Of a stretch of 33,493 nt of DNA, positions 8,260 through 16,781 are shown in pieces (the stretch's first letter is position 1; the number at the start of each line of letters is the position of its first letter). The DNA comes from an uncultured Spirochaetaceae bacterium (lineage in GTDB: Bacteria; Spirochaetota; Spirochaetia; Sphaerochaetales; Sphaerochaetaceae). The translations under genes were made by a program, and so were the position numbers. Where the stretch lies: positions 1 through 33,493 of the forward strand of contig CALXLD010000033.1 in assembly GCA_944389105.1 (NCBI GenBank), written 5' to 3'. The notes under the pieces were generated by a model that made no database searches, was not told where the DNA came from, and saw nothing but the letters and a program-made list of their open reading frames with translations.

Positions 8260-9009
8260 TTATTTCATTCTGAAATCATCAAATACCAGGCAGCTTGACT
8301 GTCTGTCCAGATAGAGGGTACATTCGGTCCTTCTTCTTATTGAAGCTGCTGGTGAGTTAGGGGAGATATCATCAAAAATACAGGATGCAACGGCTTTTGC
8401 TTTCCTCTGGTCAGGGCATGCGCAGATGATATTGCGGGCTGTAAGGATCTCGAATACCGACATCGTTATAGCCTTGCTTGGCACTTCATCGATGGTCCTG
8501 AACCAGCCTTCGCCAACCTGCTGTCTCTTCGATCTTCTCTCAAGCTCAACCTGGATATAAGGATCCCTTGCATCGAAGTCTGCTGGTGGATCATTGAAAG
8601 CAAGGTGGCCATTTTCTCCGATGCAGATGAATACAACATCGAGAGGGTAGTCCTTCATCAGTTCATTCATTTCCCTCAGCGTTGCCTTTGAATCGGCCTT
8701 TCTTGATATTGGGTGGAATGACCCGATATTAGGGATGTAGTTGAGGAAATTCTCTTTCAGGAATGTCTCGGATGATGCCTTATGCCCATCTGGAAGCCCT
8801 ACGAATTCATCTAGCAGAAAGACGTTTACCTTATCCCACTGGAGCGGTTTTGTCCTGAGTGCTGTAAGCATCTCAAGCTGGCTTGTTCCTGTTACGAATG
8901 CAACATTGGCTCTGCCAAGTTTCTCTATTGATGATTTGATGCAGTGTCTTCCAAGGGACGCCGCCTGCTGTCCGAGTTCAATTTTATTCTCGCAGATCGT
9001 TATACGCAT
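8260..9009 (-). CDS. nagB: Glucosamine-6-phosphate deaminase/isomerase family protein
   Basis: The 249-residue protein has the NagB fold: N-terminal phosphosugar motif (FVTGTSQLEML), LLDEFVGL with the catalytic-base Asp67, and IGENGHLAFND at 130-140. NagB converts GlcN-6-P to Fru-6-P and ammonia in amino-sugar catabolism. Relative to E. coli NagB, the His143 equivalent (His135) is kept, but Asp141 is Asn133 and Glu148 is Asp140. The following RRSKRQQVGEGWF segment marks a recognised subfamily with this variant motif, so exact substrate is uncertain (another phosphosugar is possible). AGGAG precedes ATG by a normal distance. Divergent from the hexuronate operon. Confidence 0.82.
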   Translation of the reverse strand: MRITICENKIELGQQAASLGRHCIKSSIEKLGRANVAFVTGTSQLEMLTALRTKPLQWDKVNVFLLDEFVGLPDGHKASSETFLKENFLNYIPNIGSFHPISRKADSKATLREMNELMKDYPLDVVFICIGENGHLAFNDPPADFDARDPYIQVELERRSKRQQVGEGWFRTIDEVPSKAITMSVFEILTARNIICACPDQRKAKAVASCIFDDISPNSPAASIRRRTECTLYLDRQSSCLVFDDFRMK

Positions 9010-9028
9010 AGGCTTTCTCCTAACGCAG

Positions 9029-9057
9029 AATATATAGGCTTTGCCCCTTTAACGCAA
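9029..9057 (-). promoter_or_regulatory. Probable promoter of nagB-like gene
   Basis: Minus strand: TTGCGT (9057-9052), 17 bases, TATATT (9034-9029, 5 of 6). It places transcription just ahead of the AGGAG ribosome site. Confidence 0.5.
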
Positions 9058-9131
9058 TTGTTTCGCAGCTGACATGGGAAATAGAGGGGTGGAGGACAGA
9101 GAAAGATCTGATTTTTCTTCTTTACTTCTCT

Positions 9132-9160
9132 TTGGCTATGTTCTAAAATATTAGTATATC
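9132..9160 (+). promoter_or_regulatory. Probable promoter of uxuA operon
   Basis: TTGGCT (9132-9137), 17-base spacer, TATATC (9155-9160). A small inverted repeat CTAA-AATA-TTAG (9143-9154) fills the spacer and could be an operator for the GntR regulator encoded in the operon. Confidence 0.5.
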
Positions 9161-9189
9161 AGAAAAGGATAAAAAGAGAGGTGGCATCC

Positions 9190-10269
9190 ATGCAGATGAC
9201 AATGAGGTGGTTTGGCGACAAATTCGATTCCGTCAAACTCTGGCAGATCAGACAGGTTCCAGGTGTTACTGGAGTAATAACGACACTTTATGACATCCCA
9301 GCTGGCGAGCTCTGGCCTATAGAGCGCATCCAGGCTCTTAAGAAGGAAGTTGAGGACGCTGGTCTTACGATTGCTGGTATCGAAAGCGTCAATATCCATG
9401 ATGATATCAAGATAGGCAAGCCTACTAGAGACAAGTATATTGAGAATTATATCCAGACTCTTGAGAATCTCGCTAAGTGTGACATCAAGCTTGTCTGCTA
9501 TAACTTCATGCCTGTTTTCGACTGGACAAGAACTGATCTTGCGAAGATGCGCCCGGATGGAGCTACAGTTCTTGCATATGACCAGAAGGTTGTTGATTCA
9601 ATCGATCCTCAGAAGTTCTTTGACCAGACAAACAGCAATTCAAATGGATATGTAATGCCTGGCTGGGAGCCTGAGAGGCTTTCAAAGGTAAAAGAGCTTT
9701 TCGAGGCATATAAGGATGTTGATGAGGAGACGCTTTTCAATAACCTTGTTTACTTCCTCAAGGCAATCCAGCCTGTATGTGAGAAGTATGGAATCAAGAT
9801 GGCAATCCACCCTGATGATCCGGCATGGCCTGTATTCGGTCTTCCGAGAATCATTACATCCAAGGAGAAGATCCTGCGCGTCATGAAGGCAGTGGATTCA
9901 CCGTTCAACGGCCTTACATTCTGCGCTGGATCCTTCGGAACAAATCCTAAGAATGATCTTCCTGGTATTATCCGCGCGCTTCCTGGCCGTGTGCATTTCG
10001 CACATGTAAGGAACCTCCATCACTTTGCTCCTGGTGTTTTTGAAGAAGCTGCTCATCTTTCTTCTGACGGATCATTCGATCTCTATGAAATCGTCCGCGC
10101 GCTCTATGAGACAGGTTTCGACGGACCGATCAGACCAGATCATGGAAGAGCAATCTGGGGAGAGGTTTCAATGCCTGGTTATGGACTTTATGACAGGGCT
10201 CTCGGAGCTGAGTACATCCTTGGTCTCTGGGAAGCTGTTGAGAAGAGTGAGAAGAGGCTTGGTAAATGA
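9190..10269 (+). CDS. uxuA: Mannonate dehydratase
   Basis: UxuA dehydrates D-mannonate to 2-keto-3-deoxygluconate in glucuronate catabolism (cytoplasmic, metal-dependent, TIM-barrel). Family motifs are clear: MRWFGDKFDSVKLWQIRQ, IHPDDPAWPVFGLPRI, FCAGSFGTNPKNDL, VHFAHVRN and the C-terminal SDGSFDLYEIVRAL-GPIRPDHGR. At 359 residues it is of the shorter bacterial type (E. coli about 394). ATG 9190 has GAGAGG at suitable distance; a GTG at 9181 would sit on top of that site and is rejected. The stop overlaps the next start (ATGA), so it is translationally coupled to the GntR regulator. Confidence 0.95.
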   Translation: MQMTMRWFGDKFDSVKLWQIRQVPGVTGVITTLYDIPAGELWPIERIQALKKEVEDAGLTIAGIESVNIHDDIKIGKPTRDKYIENYIQTLENLAKCDIKLVCYNFMPVFDWTRTDLAKMRPDGATVLAYDQKVVDSIDPQKFFDQTNSNSNGYVMPGWEPERLSKVKELFEAYKDVDEETLFNNLVYFLKAIQPVCEKYGIKMAIHPDDPAWPVFGLPRIITSKEKILRVMKAVDSPFNGLTFCAGSFGTNPKNDLPGIIRALPGRVHFAHVRNLHHFAPGVFEEAAHLSSDGSFDLYEIVRALYETGFDGPIRPDHGRAIWGEVSMPGYGLYDRALGAEYILGLWEAVEKSEKRLGK

Positions 10270-10940
10270 GACGCACTTCCAGTGAGACAATTTATGATGA
10301 ACTGAAGGACGATATAATCTTCCTTCGTCTTAAGCCGGGAGAGGAAATCTCCCAGGCTGAGATATCTGAAAAATTCGATGTCTCACGTTCTCCTGTGCGC
10401 GATGCTCTTATGAGGCTCCGGTCGGAAGGACTTGTCGTGATGAGACCGCAGCGTGGCTGCTGGGTTTCCAAGATCGATATCTCCCGCGTGGATGATGAGT
10501 GTTTCTTCCGCCTGGCCCTTGAGAAGAGTGTGATTGACCGTTACAGGGAGTATATGAAAGCTTCAGATCTGACACGATTGGAATACTTCATTGCTCTGCA
10601 GAAGGAAGCATCGTCGGCATCGGATGCAGTTGCATTTTATAACGCAGATGATGATATGCATTCCATCTTCTTCGAGGCTACTGGCCTTACAAGGATCTGG
10701 CAGCTCATACTCCGTGAGACTGGAAATCACAGAAGAATGAGAATACTCAGCATGGGATCAAAGGATGTCCTTGATAAGAATATCGCTCAGCATGAAGAGC
10801 TTATCCAGGCTCTGAGAGTCAAGGATTTCCCTCTTGCTGTGACACTTGAGACAGAACATCTATCGAAACTCAAATATGAAACAGATGTGATCATTGAATC
10901 GCATCCTGAATATTTCACTAATAGGAAGGCCGATTTATGA
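10266..10940 (+). CDS. GntR-family regulator (FadR/FCD subfamily)
   Basis: The 224-residue regulator has a winged helix at about 5-70 (SQAEISEKFDVSRSPVRDALMRLRSEGLV) and an all-helical FCD ligand domain at about 75-215 with likely metal-binding residues in DDDMHSIFF, AQHEELIQAL and LETEHLSKL. Placement between uxuA and uxuB, overlapping both by ATGA, makes it the probable UxuR/ExuR-like local repressor responding to a hexuronate or aldonate; this is inference. Being in its own operon implies autoregulation. Confidence 0.92.
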   Translation: MRRTSSETIYDELKDDIIFLRLKPGEEISQAEISEKFDVSRSPVRDALMRLRSEGLVVMRPQRGCWVSKIDISRVDDECFFRLALEKSVIDRYREYMKASDLTRLEYFIALQKEASSASDAVAFYNADDDMHSIFFEATGLTRIWQLILRETGNHRRMRILSMGSKDVLDKNIAQHEELIQALRVKDFPLAVTLETEHLSKLKYETDVIIESHPEYFTNRKADL

Positions 10941-12541
10941 AATTAAGCAATGAGGGGCTTAAGTGCTCCTGCTGGAAAGAAAAAGGATATAAACTCTATT
11001 CATATGACAGGGATGCTCTGGTGAAGAGAACCCATGATGAGCCTGTATGGGTACACTTCGGCGCTGGAAATATCTTCCGTGGTTTTCCCGCTCGTCTTGA
11101 GCAGGAGCTTATAGAGAAGGGGCTTGCTGATAAAGGTATCATCGTAGGTGAGGGTTTTGACGGTGAGATAATCAGCGATATCTACAACAGATATGACAAC
11201 CTCACTCTTCTGGTAACTCTGAAGGCTGATGGTTCAATTGACAAAGAAGTTGTAGGAACAGTCACCGAAGCTTATCTTTGCGATTATAATCCATCTTCTG
11301 CATGGGAAAGATTCAAGGAGATCTTCGTCTCTCCATCCCTTCAGATGATATCATTCACGATTACAGAAAAAGGTTATGCCCTCAAAAATCCTCAGGGAGA
11401 GTTCTTCCCCGGTTATATCCAGGATTTCGAGAATGGCCTTGGCAAGGGCTCGATGTTCCTTTCCCGTCTTACTGAGCTGCTTTACTGCAGATTCAAAGCA
11501 GGTTCCCTTCCTCTTGCTGTTGTTTCAATGGACAACTGTTCCCATAACGGAGAGAAGATAGAGGCTGCGATAACGACAATTGCCGCAGAGTGGGTTAAGA
11601 GAGGTTTCGTAGAGAAGGAATTCTCTGATTATCTTGCTTCTGACAAAGTCTCATTCCCCTGGTCAATGATCGATAAGATCACGCCACGCCCTGATGCAAG
11701 CGTTGCTGCTATGCTCAAGGAAGATGGATACGAGGATACGGATGTAGTTGTTACTTCCAAGCACACCTATATCGCTTCCTTTGTTAATGCGGAGGAGTGT
11801 GAGTATCTGGTTATCGAGGATGATTTCCCGAACGGCCGTCCGGCACTTGAGAATGCAGGCGTGTACTTCACTGACCGGGAGACTGTAAACAAAGTAGAGA
11901 AGATGAAGGTATGCACATGTCTTAATCCTCTCCATACTGCGCTTGCTGTCTTTGGCTGTCTTCTCGGATACACCCTTATTGCAGACGAGATGAAGGATCA
12001 GGATCTTGTAAGACTTGTCAAGACAATCGGATACACCGAGGGGCTTCCTGTCGTAGTCAATCCAGGCATCATCGATCCGAAGAAATTCATCGATGAAGTT
12101 GTGAATATCAGGATTCCTAATCCGTTCATGCCCGATACTCCGCAGCGCATTGCAACAGATACATCCCAGAAGCTTCCTATCCGTTTCGGAGAGACTATCA
12201 AGGCATATATGGCATCTCCGGAACTTGATGTTAAGTCTCTGAAATGCATTCCTCTTGTATTTGCGGCCTGGCTCAGATACGTGATGGGAGTGGATGATGA
12301 AGGAAAGGCATTTGAACCATCTTCTGATCCGCTTCTTGCTTATGCTAAAGAAGCTCTCAGTGGAATCGGACTTGGATATACAGGCAGTCTTGAACAGCTT
12401 AAGGATATCCTTTCCAACCAGAAGATCTTTGGAGTCAATCTTTATGAGACAGGTCTTGCTGATCTTGTAATTGAGGACTTCAGAAGCATGATTGCCGGAC
12501 CTGGTGCAGTTAGAGCTACACTGAAGAAGGTCGTTGGATGA
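10937..12541 (+). CDS. uxuB: Mannitol dehydrogenase family oxidoreductase, probable fructuronate reductase
   Basis: The 534-residue long-chain dehydrogenase has an N-terminal NAD-binding fold (WVHFGAGNIFRGF, about 37-49), the DKITPRP motif, and a C-terminal helical domain containing CLNPLHTALAVFG with the catalytic His region and IPNPFMPDTPQRIATDTSQKLPIRFGETIKAY. Together with UxuA it would reduce fructuronate to mannonate with NADH. It shares a four-base overlap with gntR. Fructuronate is preferred over tagaturonate or mannitol because of linkage to uxuA. Uronate isomerase and KDG kinase genes are not in the window. Confidence 0.9.
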   Translation: MKLSNEGLKCSCWKEKGYKLYSYDRDALVKRTHDEPVWVHFGAGNIFRGFPARLEQELIEKGLADKGIIVGEGFDGEIISDIYNRYDNLTLLVTLKADGSIDKEVVGTVTEAYLCDYNPSSAWERFKEIFVSPSLQMISFTITEKGYALKNPQGEFFPGYIQDFENGLGKGSMFLSRLTELLYCRFKAGSLPLAVVSMDNCSHNGEKIEAAITTIAAEWVKRGFVEKEFSDYLASDKVSFPWSMIDKITPRPDASVAAMLKEDGYEDTDVVVTSKHTYIASFVNAEECEYLVIEDDFPNGRPALENAGVYFTDRETVNKVEKMKVCTCLNPLHTALAVFGCLLGYTLIADEMKDQDLVRLVKTIGYTEGLPVVVNPGIIDPKKFIDEVVNIRIPNPFMPDTPQRIATDTSQKLPIRFGETIKAYMASPELDVKSLKCIPLVFAAWLRYVMGVDDEGKAFEPSSDPLLAYAKEALSGIGLGYTGSLEQLKDILSNQKIFGVNLYETGLADLVIEDFRSMIAGPGAVRATLKKVVG

Positions 12542-12547
12542 TTATTG

Positions 12548-12574
12548 CCCCCTGTTGTCAGGGGGAATGTTTTT
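12548..12574 (+). terminator. Terminator-like hairpin overlapping yitT ribosome site
   Basis: CCCCCTG (12548-12554), TTGT loop, CAGGGGG (12559-12565), then AATGTTTTT. It looks like a compact terminator after uxuB, yet the 3' arm AGGGGG is also the only Shine-Dalgarno candidate for the yitT ATG at 12575. It could attenuate transcription and occlude translation of yitT. Confidence 0.6.
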
Positions 12575-13477
12575 ATGAAAAAGAAAAATCTTCTCTTTGG
12601 CAGAGTAAGTGATTATCTGTTTCTAGCTATAGGACCTGTGCTGTCAGCGACAGCTGCCGCTGTCTTCTATACTCCCGCAAGAATCACGGGAGGAGGGGCA
12701 ACTGGTATCGGTACTATCTTCTATTATCTCTTCGGTTTTGATCAGGGTATCGTGATGATGTGTGTGAACCTTCCTCTCATCCTGATCGGAATGAAGGTCT
12801 TCGGATGGAGATATGGAATCAAGACTCTCATAGGTTCAACGCTTCTCTCGATATGGACGACGGTGATCGGGCACATTACCGATTACAATGGAGTGCTGGA
12901 TACCTCTGATGATATCAACATACTGCTTTCTGCTATCTATGGCGGTGTTCTTATGGGAGTGGGAATCGGTCTGACGATGAAAAGCGGCTGCAATACAGGC
13001 GGTACAGATATAGTCGCGCAGGTTATATCCCATTACTTTCCTGTATCCGTTGGCTCTGTTGAGTTTGTCTTCAATGCTGTGGTTGTCTCATGCGGTGGAG
13101 TCTTCCTTGGTCTGCAGCCCATGCTTTTTGCCATCATTGCCATGTATCTTTCAGGGCAGCTTGTGAACTATGTTTTCATGAGCTTTGGCACAAAGCTGGC
13201 AAAATCCATCTATATCTTCTCGGAAAACCATACTGCGGAGATATCAAGAAGGGTAATCAAAGAACTTCATCACGGTGGAACCACATTCCATGGAACGGGA
13301 ATCTATACTTCCAAAACCCGTCCCATGCTTCTGGTTATTGTGCCCAATAACCAGATGAATGCGATGATGAAGATTATCCATGATGAAGACCCAAGGGCTT
13401 TCGTCTTCGTGACAGAGGCATATGAAGTCCTCGGAAGGGGCTTCATGCCTCTGAAGAAGGTTGCAGAGAAGGATTAG
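12575..13477 (+). CDS. YitT family membrane protein
   Basis: The 300-residue protein has about five to six membrane segments (starting near [20 protein letters not shown]), the signature [14 protein letters not shown], and a soluble C-terminal DUF2179 domain ([17 protein letters not shown] through [14 protein letters not shown]). Function of the family is not established; some members affect export or signalling. The start is ATG 12575 (MKKKNLLFG); a TTG in frame at 12545 is inside the upstream hairpin. It follows uxuB by 33 bases, behind a terminator-like hairpin, so it may be only partly co-expressed. Its stop overlaps the convergent trpB stop by 4 bases. Confidence 0.85.
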   Translation: MKKKNLLFGRVSDYLFLAIGPVLSATAAAVFYTPARITGGGATGIGTIFYYLFGFDQGIVMMCVNLPLILIGMKVFGWRYGIKTLIGSTLLSIWTTVIGHITDYNGVLDTSDDINILLSAIYGGVLMGVGIGLTMKSGCNTGGTDIVAQVISHYFPVSVGSVEFVFNAVVVSCGGVFLGLQPMLFAIIAMYLSGQLVNYVFMSFGTKLAKSIYIFSENHTAEISRRVIKELHHGGTTFHGTGIYTSKTRPMLLVIVPNNQMNAMMKIIHDEDPRAFVFVTEAYEVLGRGFMPLKKVAEKD

Positions 13478-14763
13478 TTCTTCTCTCCGCCTATGTGCTT
13501 GAGGAATTCATCGTAGCCATCTTTGAGATTTTCCTCAGGTTCGTATTCCTCAAGAGGATAATGCTCCATTACAAAATCTATATCCTTGTCGCCTCTTCCT
13601 GAGAGGTTGACGAGGATTTTCTTTCCGCTTCCAAGCTGCTTTGCAAGCTTTACTGCATAAGCCACCGCATGTGATGATTCAAGAGCAGGAATGATTCCTT
13701 CCATCCTCGACAATGCATAGAAAGCTTCTACAGCTTCCCTGTCAGTTGCTGTTGTATAGTTCACTCTTCCGATTGAATGGAGATAGCTGTGCTGAGGACC
13801 GACGCCAGGGTAATCAAGGCCGGAAGCTATGGAGTAGACCGGTAGAGGCTCTCCATCTTTATCCTGAAGCACAAGGGATCTGAAGCCATGGAGGATGCCT
13901 ACTGTTCCTTTCTGTATCGTTGCTGCATGCTTTCCTGTATCAAGACCTTTTCCTGCGGGTTCTACGCCATAAAGGGCAACATCGCTATCATCAAGGAATG
14001 CAGAGAAGATTCCCATAGCATTGGAGCCTCCTCCAACACATGCAACGATTGCATCAGGCAGTGAGCCCGCATAGCTGAGCATCTGCTCTTTGGCCTCGAT
14101 TCCTACAATTGACTGGAAGTCGCGGACCATCATCGGGAATGGGTGAGGTCCGACCACGGATCCGATGCAGTATATCTGGGTGACAGGGTCCTTGAGATAT
14201 GCTTCAAAAGCAGCATCGACGGCATCCTTGAGCGTTCTTGTTCCCCTTGTTACGGAGACGACCTTGGCTCCCAGGACTTTCATCCTCGAGACATTCGGAG
14301 CTTCTTTCTTTACATCTATTTCTCCCATGTAGATATCGCATTCAAGGCCGAGAAGCGCAGCTGCTGTTGCAAGCGCAACTCCATGCTGTCCTGCTCCTGT
14401 TTCAGCGATTACTTTCTTCTTGCCCATATGCTTGGCAAGAAGCACTTCTCCAAGACAGTGGTTTATCTTGTGTGCTCCAGTATGGTTGAGATCCTCTCTT
14501 TTCAGGTAGATTTCAGCTCCGCCTGCTGCTTTTGACAACCGTTCTGCGTGGTAGACAGGACTTGGGCGTCCTGTGAAATGCTCATTGAGTTCCTTAAGCT
14601 CCTTTATGAAGCCTGGATCCTTTGAGATCTCCTCATAGGCACTCTCTACTTCCTTCATTACTTTCTCAAGCTCAGGAGGAAGGTATGAGCCTCCGAATTC
14701 TCCGAAATAGCCATTTGCATCTGGGCGGTTCTCTGTATTGATTCCTTTTGTGACGAGATTCAT
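13474..14763 (-). CDS. trpB: Tryptophan synthase beta chain (orphan)
   Basis: TrpB condenses indole and L-serine to tryptophan using PLP. All key residues are present in 429 residues: PLP lysine Lys99 in HTGAHKINH, catalytic Glu121 in [10 protein letters not shown] (22 residues later, as in Salmonella Lys87/Glu109), phosphate-binding GGGSNAMG, and [15 protein letters not shown]. An N-terminal extension of about 12 residues precedes [12 protein letters not shown]. No trpA or other trp gene is nearby, so it probably works alone on imported or salvaged indole, or with a distant TrpA. AAGGAG lies properly before ATG. The upstream gap to the alkD-like gene is 66 bases. Confidence 0.93.
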   Translation of the reverse strand: MNLVTKGINTENRPDANGYFGEFGGSYLPPELEKVMKEVESAYEEISKDPGFIKELKELNEHFTGRPSPVYHAERLSKAAGGAEIYLKREDLNHTGAHKINHCLGEVLLAKHMGKKKVIAETGAGQHGVALATAAALLGLECDIYMGEIDVKKEAPNVSRMKVLGAKVVSVTRGTRTLKDAVDAAFEAYLKDPVTQIYCIGSVVGPHPFPMMVRDFQSIVGIEAKEQMLSYAGSLPDAIVACVGGGSNAMGIFSAFLDDSDVALYGVEPAGKGLDTGKHAATIQKGTVGILHGFRSLVLQDKDGEPLPVYSIASGLDYPGVGPQHSYLHSIGRVNYTTATDREAVEAFYALSRMEGIIPALESSHAVAYAVKLAKQLGSGKKILVNLSGRGDKDIDFVMEHYPLEEYEPEENLKDGYDEFLKHIGGEKN

Positions 14764-14794
14764 ATTCAGCTCCTTATTGTTTCTATTTATAGCA

Positions 14795-14824
14795 ACATTA
14801 CTACGTTTAGAAACATATTGTCAA
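14795..14824 (-). promoter_or_regulatory. Possible trpB promoter
   Basis: A perfect TTGACA on the minus strand (14824-14819) is followed after 18 bases by a weak TAATGT (14800-14795). It sits right after the alkD-like stop codon, so trpB may have its own promoter. Confidence 0.4.
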
Positions 14825-14829
14825 GCCTT

Positions 14830-15441
14830 TTATGCTCTTCTTGAATCCCTTATTTTCTGCCAGGTGCGTTTCTGTGTTTCCGGAGATACTCTGTTTATCC
14901 AGATCTCCGTGCTCTTATCATCGATATAAAAGAAGGATAAGGACCAGGCAACTGCCATTGAAATGTAGTATTCAGAGCTGTCGGCAGTGGCTGTGGCATC
15001 CAGTATTTCCTCCCTTTTCTCAGGATAAAGCTTTCTTAATGACATGAGCGTCACTATCCCAAGTCTTCTTGGCATCGTCCTTTCCTCGCTGAGCAGGGAG
15101 AAAAAGAAATCGTAGGCTTCATTCAGATCTGCTTTTGCTGGTTTGATCGAAGAGGCGAGTGTATCTACTTCATCCCATGTCGCAAGATCGGGAAGATGCT
15201 CGGCAATCAGAGCTTTCTTCTCTGAAAATGGCACTTTCCGTGATGCAATATAGAAACCTTTCAGAAGTACATCCTCATGCCATTTCAGCTCATATGGAAA
15301 GGATTCAAGTTCTTTTGCTATCTTCCGCAGTATAGGAATCCTGACACCTTTGTATGGAAGATCATGGTTTTTCGTAAGCCTGGATGAGAATGCGGAATAC
15401 TTCTCATCCACATATGGACTGTATAGCTCATCAGTAACCAT
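14830..15441 (-). CDS. AlkD-like DNA alkylation repair protein (HEAT-repeat)
   Basis: The 203-residue all-helical protein matches the AlkD/DUF1061 family of alkylpurine DNA glycosylases and relatives: YKGVRIPILRKIAKEL near the N-terminus, ATWDEVDTLASSIKP in the middle, RRLGIVTLM, then YYISMAVAWSLSFFYI and the C-terminal KRTWQKIRDSRR. It resembles the shorter AlkD2-type members, so glycosylase activity is not assured. ATG 15441 is chosen over one 15 bases upstream because GGAGAGG precedes it directly. It overlaps the end of the LUD gene by 11 bases and is likely co-transcribed with it. Confidence 0.85.
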   Translation of the reverse strand: MVTDELYSPYVDEKYSAFSSRLTKNHDLPYKGVRIPILRKIAKELESFPYELKWHEDVLLKGFYIASRKVPFSEKKALIAEHLPDLATWDEVDTLASSIKPAKADLNEAYDFFFSLLSEERTMPRRLGIVTLMSLRKLYPEKREEILDATATADSSEYYISMAVAWSLSFFYIDDKSTEIWINRVSPETQKRTWQKIRDSRRA

Positions 15442-16066
15442 ATTCCTCTCCGACAATGATTACCATGATTCTCTTCTTCACCATCTGCCGTGAGAAAATA
15501 ACAGCATTTGAGCAGATCCTGCCATCGGATGTGCAGCCAAGTGCAGAGAGGTGGCGGTCATCAAAATATGGCGATACGCAGCGGCCTGTCTTAACGCACG
15601 GTGTGGATTTGTCCAGCCTTATGCAGTTCGGGGGAGAGGCTTTTGTCTTTACTCTTTCGACCGCTTCCCTGAGGTCTAGGACAAGTTTGTTTATACCAGC
15701 TATGACTATTACTTTCTCTGGGCCGAAAAGCATCGCCGCAACCCTGTTTCCTCTGCCGTCGACCTCATAAAGCTCCCCGTGGATCGTCAGGGCATTTGCA
15801 GATGCAAGATAGTACTGGACAGCAAAGGCTTCCTTTCTGTCAGAGGTATATTCTGTTTTTGTCTTTATGTAATCCATAACCCCCGTTTCGATAAGTGTTT
15901 CTGATCCGCCTGAGGCGGTTGTGGAATTTTCGGGAATGATGGTTCTGATAAGGTTCAGCAGTTCATTCCTGTCATTGACGTAAGCGGCTTCGAATCCGTT
16001 CTCTTCAAGATTCTTCAAAGTCTCTTTTATGATTCCGTTTAAGGCTTTTCTCTGATTGGCATCCAT
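15431..16066 (-). CDS. LUD domain protein (LutC/YkgG-like, DUF162)
   Basis: The 211-residue protein carries the LUD fold: AAYVNDRNELLNLIRTIIPENSTTASGGSETL, then FAVQYYLASANALTIHGELYEVDGRGNRVAAMLFGPEKVIVIAGINKLV, and a Cys-bearing tail (TPCVKTGRCVSPYF, GRICSN) seen in stand-alone LUD proteins of anaerobes. LutC homologues take part in lactate oxidation, but no lutA or lutB is here, so function is open. Start ATG 16066 fits the family N-terminus; a longer reading from 16159 runs into the HAD gene and is rejected. There is no ribosome site; TACAAT stands exactly 6 bases before ATG, suggesting a leaderless mRNA. Confidence 0.82.
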   Translation of the reverse strand: MDANQRKALNGIIKETLKNLEENGFEAAYVNDRNELLNLIRTIIPENSTTASGGSETLIETGVMDYIKTKTEYTSDRKEAFAVQYYLASANALTIHGELYEVDGRGNRVAAMLFGPEKVIVIAGINKLVLDLREAVERVKTKASPPNCIRLDKSTPCVKTGRCVSPYFDDRHLSALGCTSDGRICSNAVIFSRQMVKKRIMVIIVGEEYGY

Positions 16067-16072
16067 GTAATC

Positions 16073-16078
16073 ATTGTA
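16073..16078 (-). promoter_or_regulatory. -10-like hexamer of LUD gene, leaderless arrangement
   Basis: TACAAT (minus strand, 5 of 6) ends 6 bases before the LUD ATG. The -35 region, inside the start of the divergent HAD gene, is poor. The 14 bases between the two divergent ATGs must hold, or be flanked by, both start signals. Confidence 0.45.
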
Positions 16079-16080
16079 GC

Positions 16081-16755
16081 ATGATGGATGGGAAACTGAT
16101 TCAGGAAAAGAAAGCTTTTCTTTTTGATTTCGATGGAGTGGTTGCAGACAGCGAACCATATGCTTTCAATATTCTTAAAAGGCTCATGAAAGATCATTTT
16201 GATGTTGTGATAGATGATGAGGATGTTTCCATAACAATAGGAAACAGCACAGCAGGAACTGCAAGGAATATGGAAAGGAAATATGGCGTTTCCCTTTCAT
16301 ATGATGATTTTGTAAGGTTCCTGATGGATTACCCTGATTATTATACTGAATATGAAGGTATAAAACCGTTTACCGATCTTCCAGAGCTTTTCGATATGCT
16401 GAAGAAGTCGGGTAGGATTATAGGTATAGTATCATCGACCATCTATGCCCATCTCAGCATAGCGCTACAGCGGATGGGTCTTGATCAGTATCCTTCTTTC
16501 ATAATATCCGGGGACAGCGTTATCAAGCATAAGCCAGATCCTGAACCATATCTTATGGCCATCGATAAAACCGGATTGGATCCAGATGATGTGATAGCCA
16601 TAGAAGATTCGCCAATAGGAATCCAGGCTGCTAAGAATGCGGGCATTTCCGTTATTGCGTTCAAAGGCTCTGAGATCCGGCAGGATACATCGCTTGCGGA
16701 TTATGATATTGATAGCTACTCCAGTCTTATTTCAGTCCTGAAGCAGACTATGTGA
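16081..16755 (+). CDS. HAD-superfamily phosphatase/phosphoglucomutase-like (subfamily IA)
   Basis: The 224-residue hydrolase has all four HAD motifs: DFDGV (Asp16 nucleophile, Asp18 acid/base), SST in GIVSSTIYA, Lys in KHKPDPEPYLMAI, and EDSPIGIQAAKNAG. The cap is the helical type seen in beta-phosphoglucomutase and phosphoglycolate phosphatase relatives. Substrate unknown. ATG 16081 or the adjacent ATG 16084 may start; neither has a ribosome site. It diverges from the LUD gene with only 14 bases between start codons, so it too may be leaderless or nearly so. It converges on the TRAP permease gene, with a GC hairpin between. Confidence 0.85.
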   Translation: MMDGKLIQEKKAFLFDFDGVVADSEPYAFNILKRLMKDHFDVVIDDEDVSITIGNSTAGTARNMERKYGVSLSYDDFVRFLMDYPDYYTEYEGIKPFTDLPELFDMLKKSGRIIGIVSSTIYAHLSIALQRMGLDQYPSFIISGDSVIKHKPDPEPYLMAIDKTGLDPDDVIAIEDSPIGIQAAKNAGISVIAFKGSEIRQDTSLADYDIDSYSSLISVLKQTM

Positions 16756-16756
16756 A

Positions 16757-16776
16757 GGCGGAGGGGCAGCTCCGCC
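16757..16776. terminator. GC-rich hairpin between convergent genes
   Basis: GGCGGAG and CTCCGCC (16757-16763/16770-16776) form a 7-base stem with a 6-base loop, just after the HAD stop and before the TRAP permease stop on the other strand. There is no clear U-tract on either side, so termination is a weak inference. Confidence 0.45.
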
Positions 16777-16781
16777 ATGAT

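Noticed and set aside
16067..16159. N-terminal extension of the LUD protein by 31 codons
   Set aside because: It runs antisense through the HAD active-site motif region; family similarity starts at MDANQRKAL.
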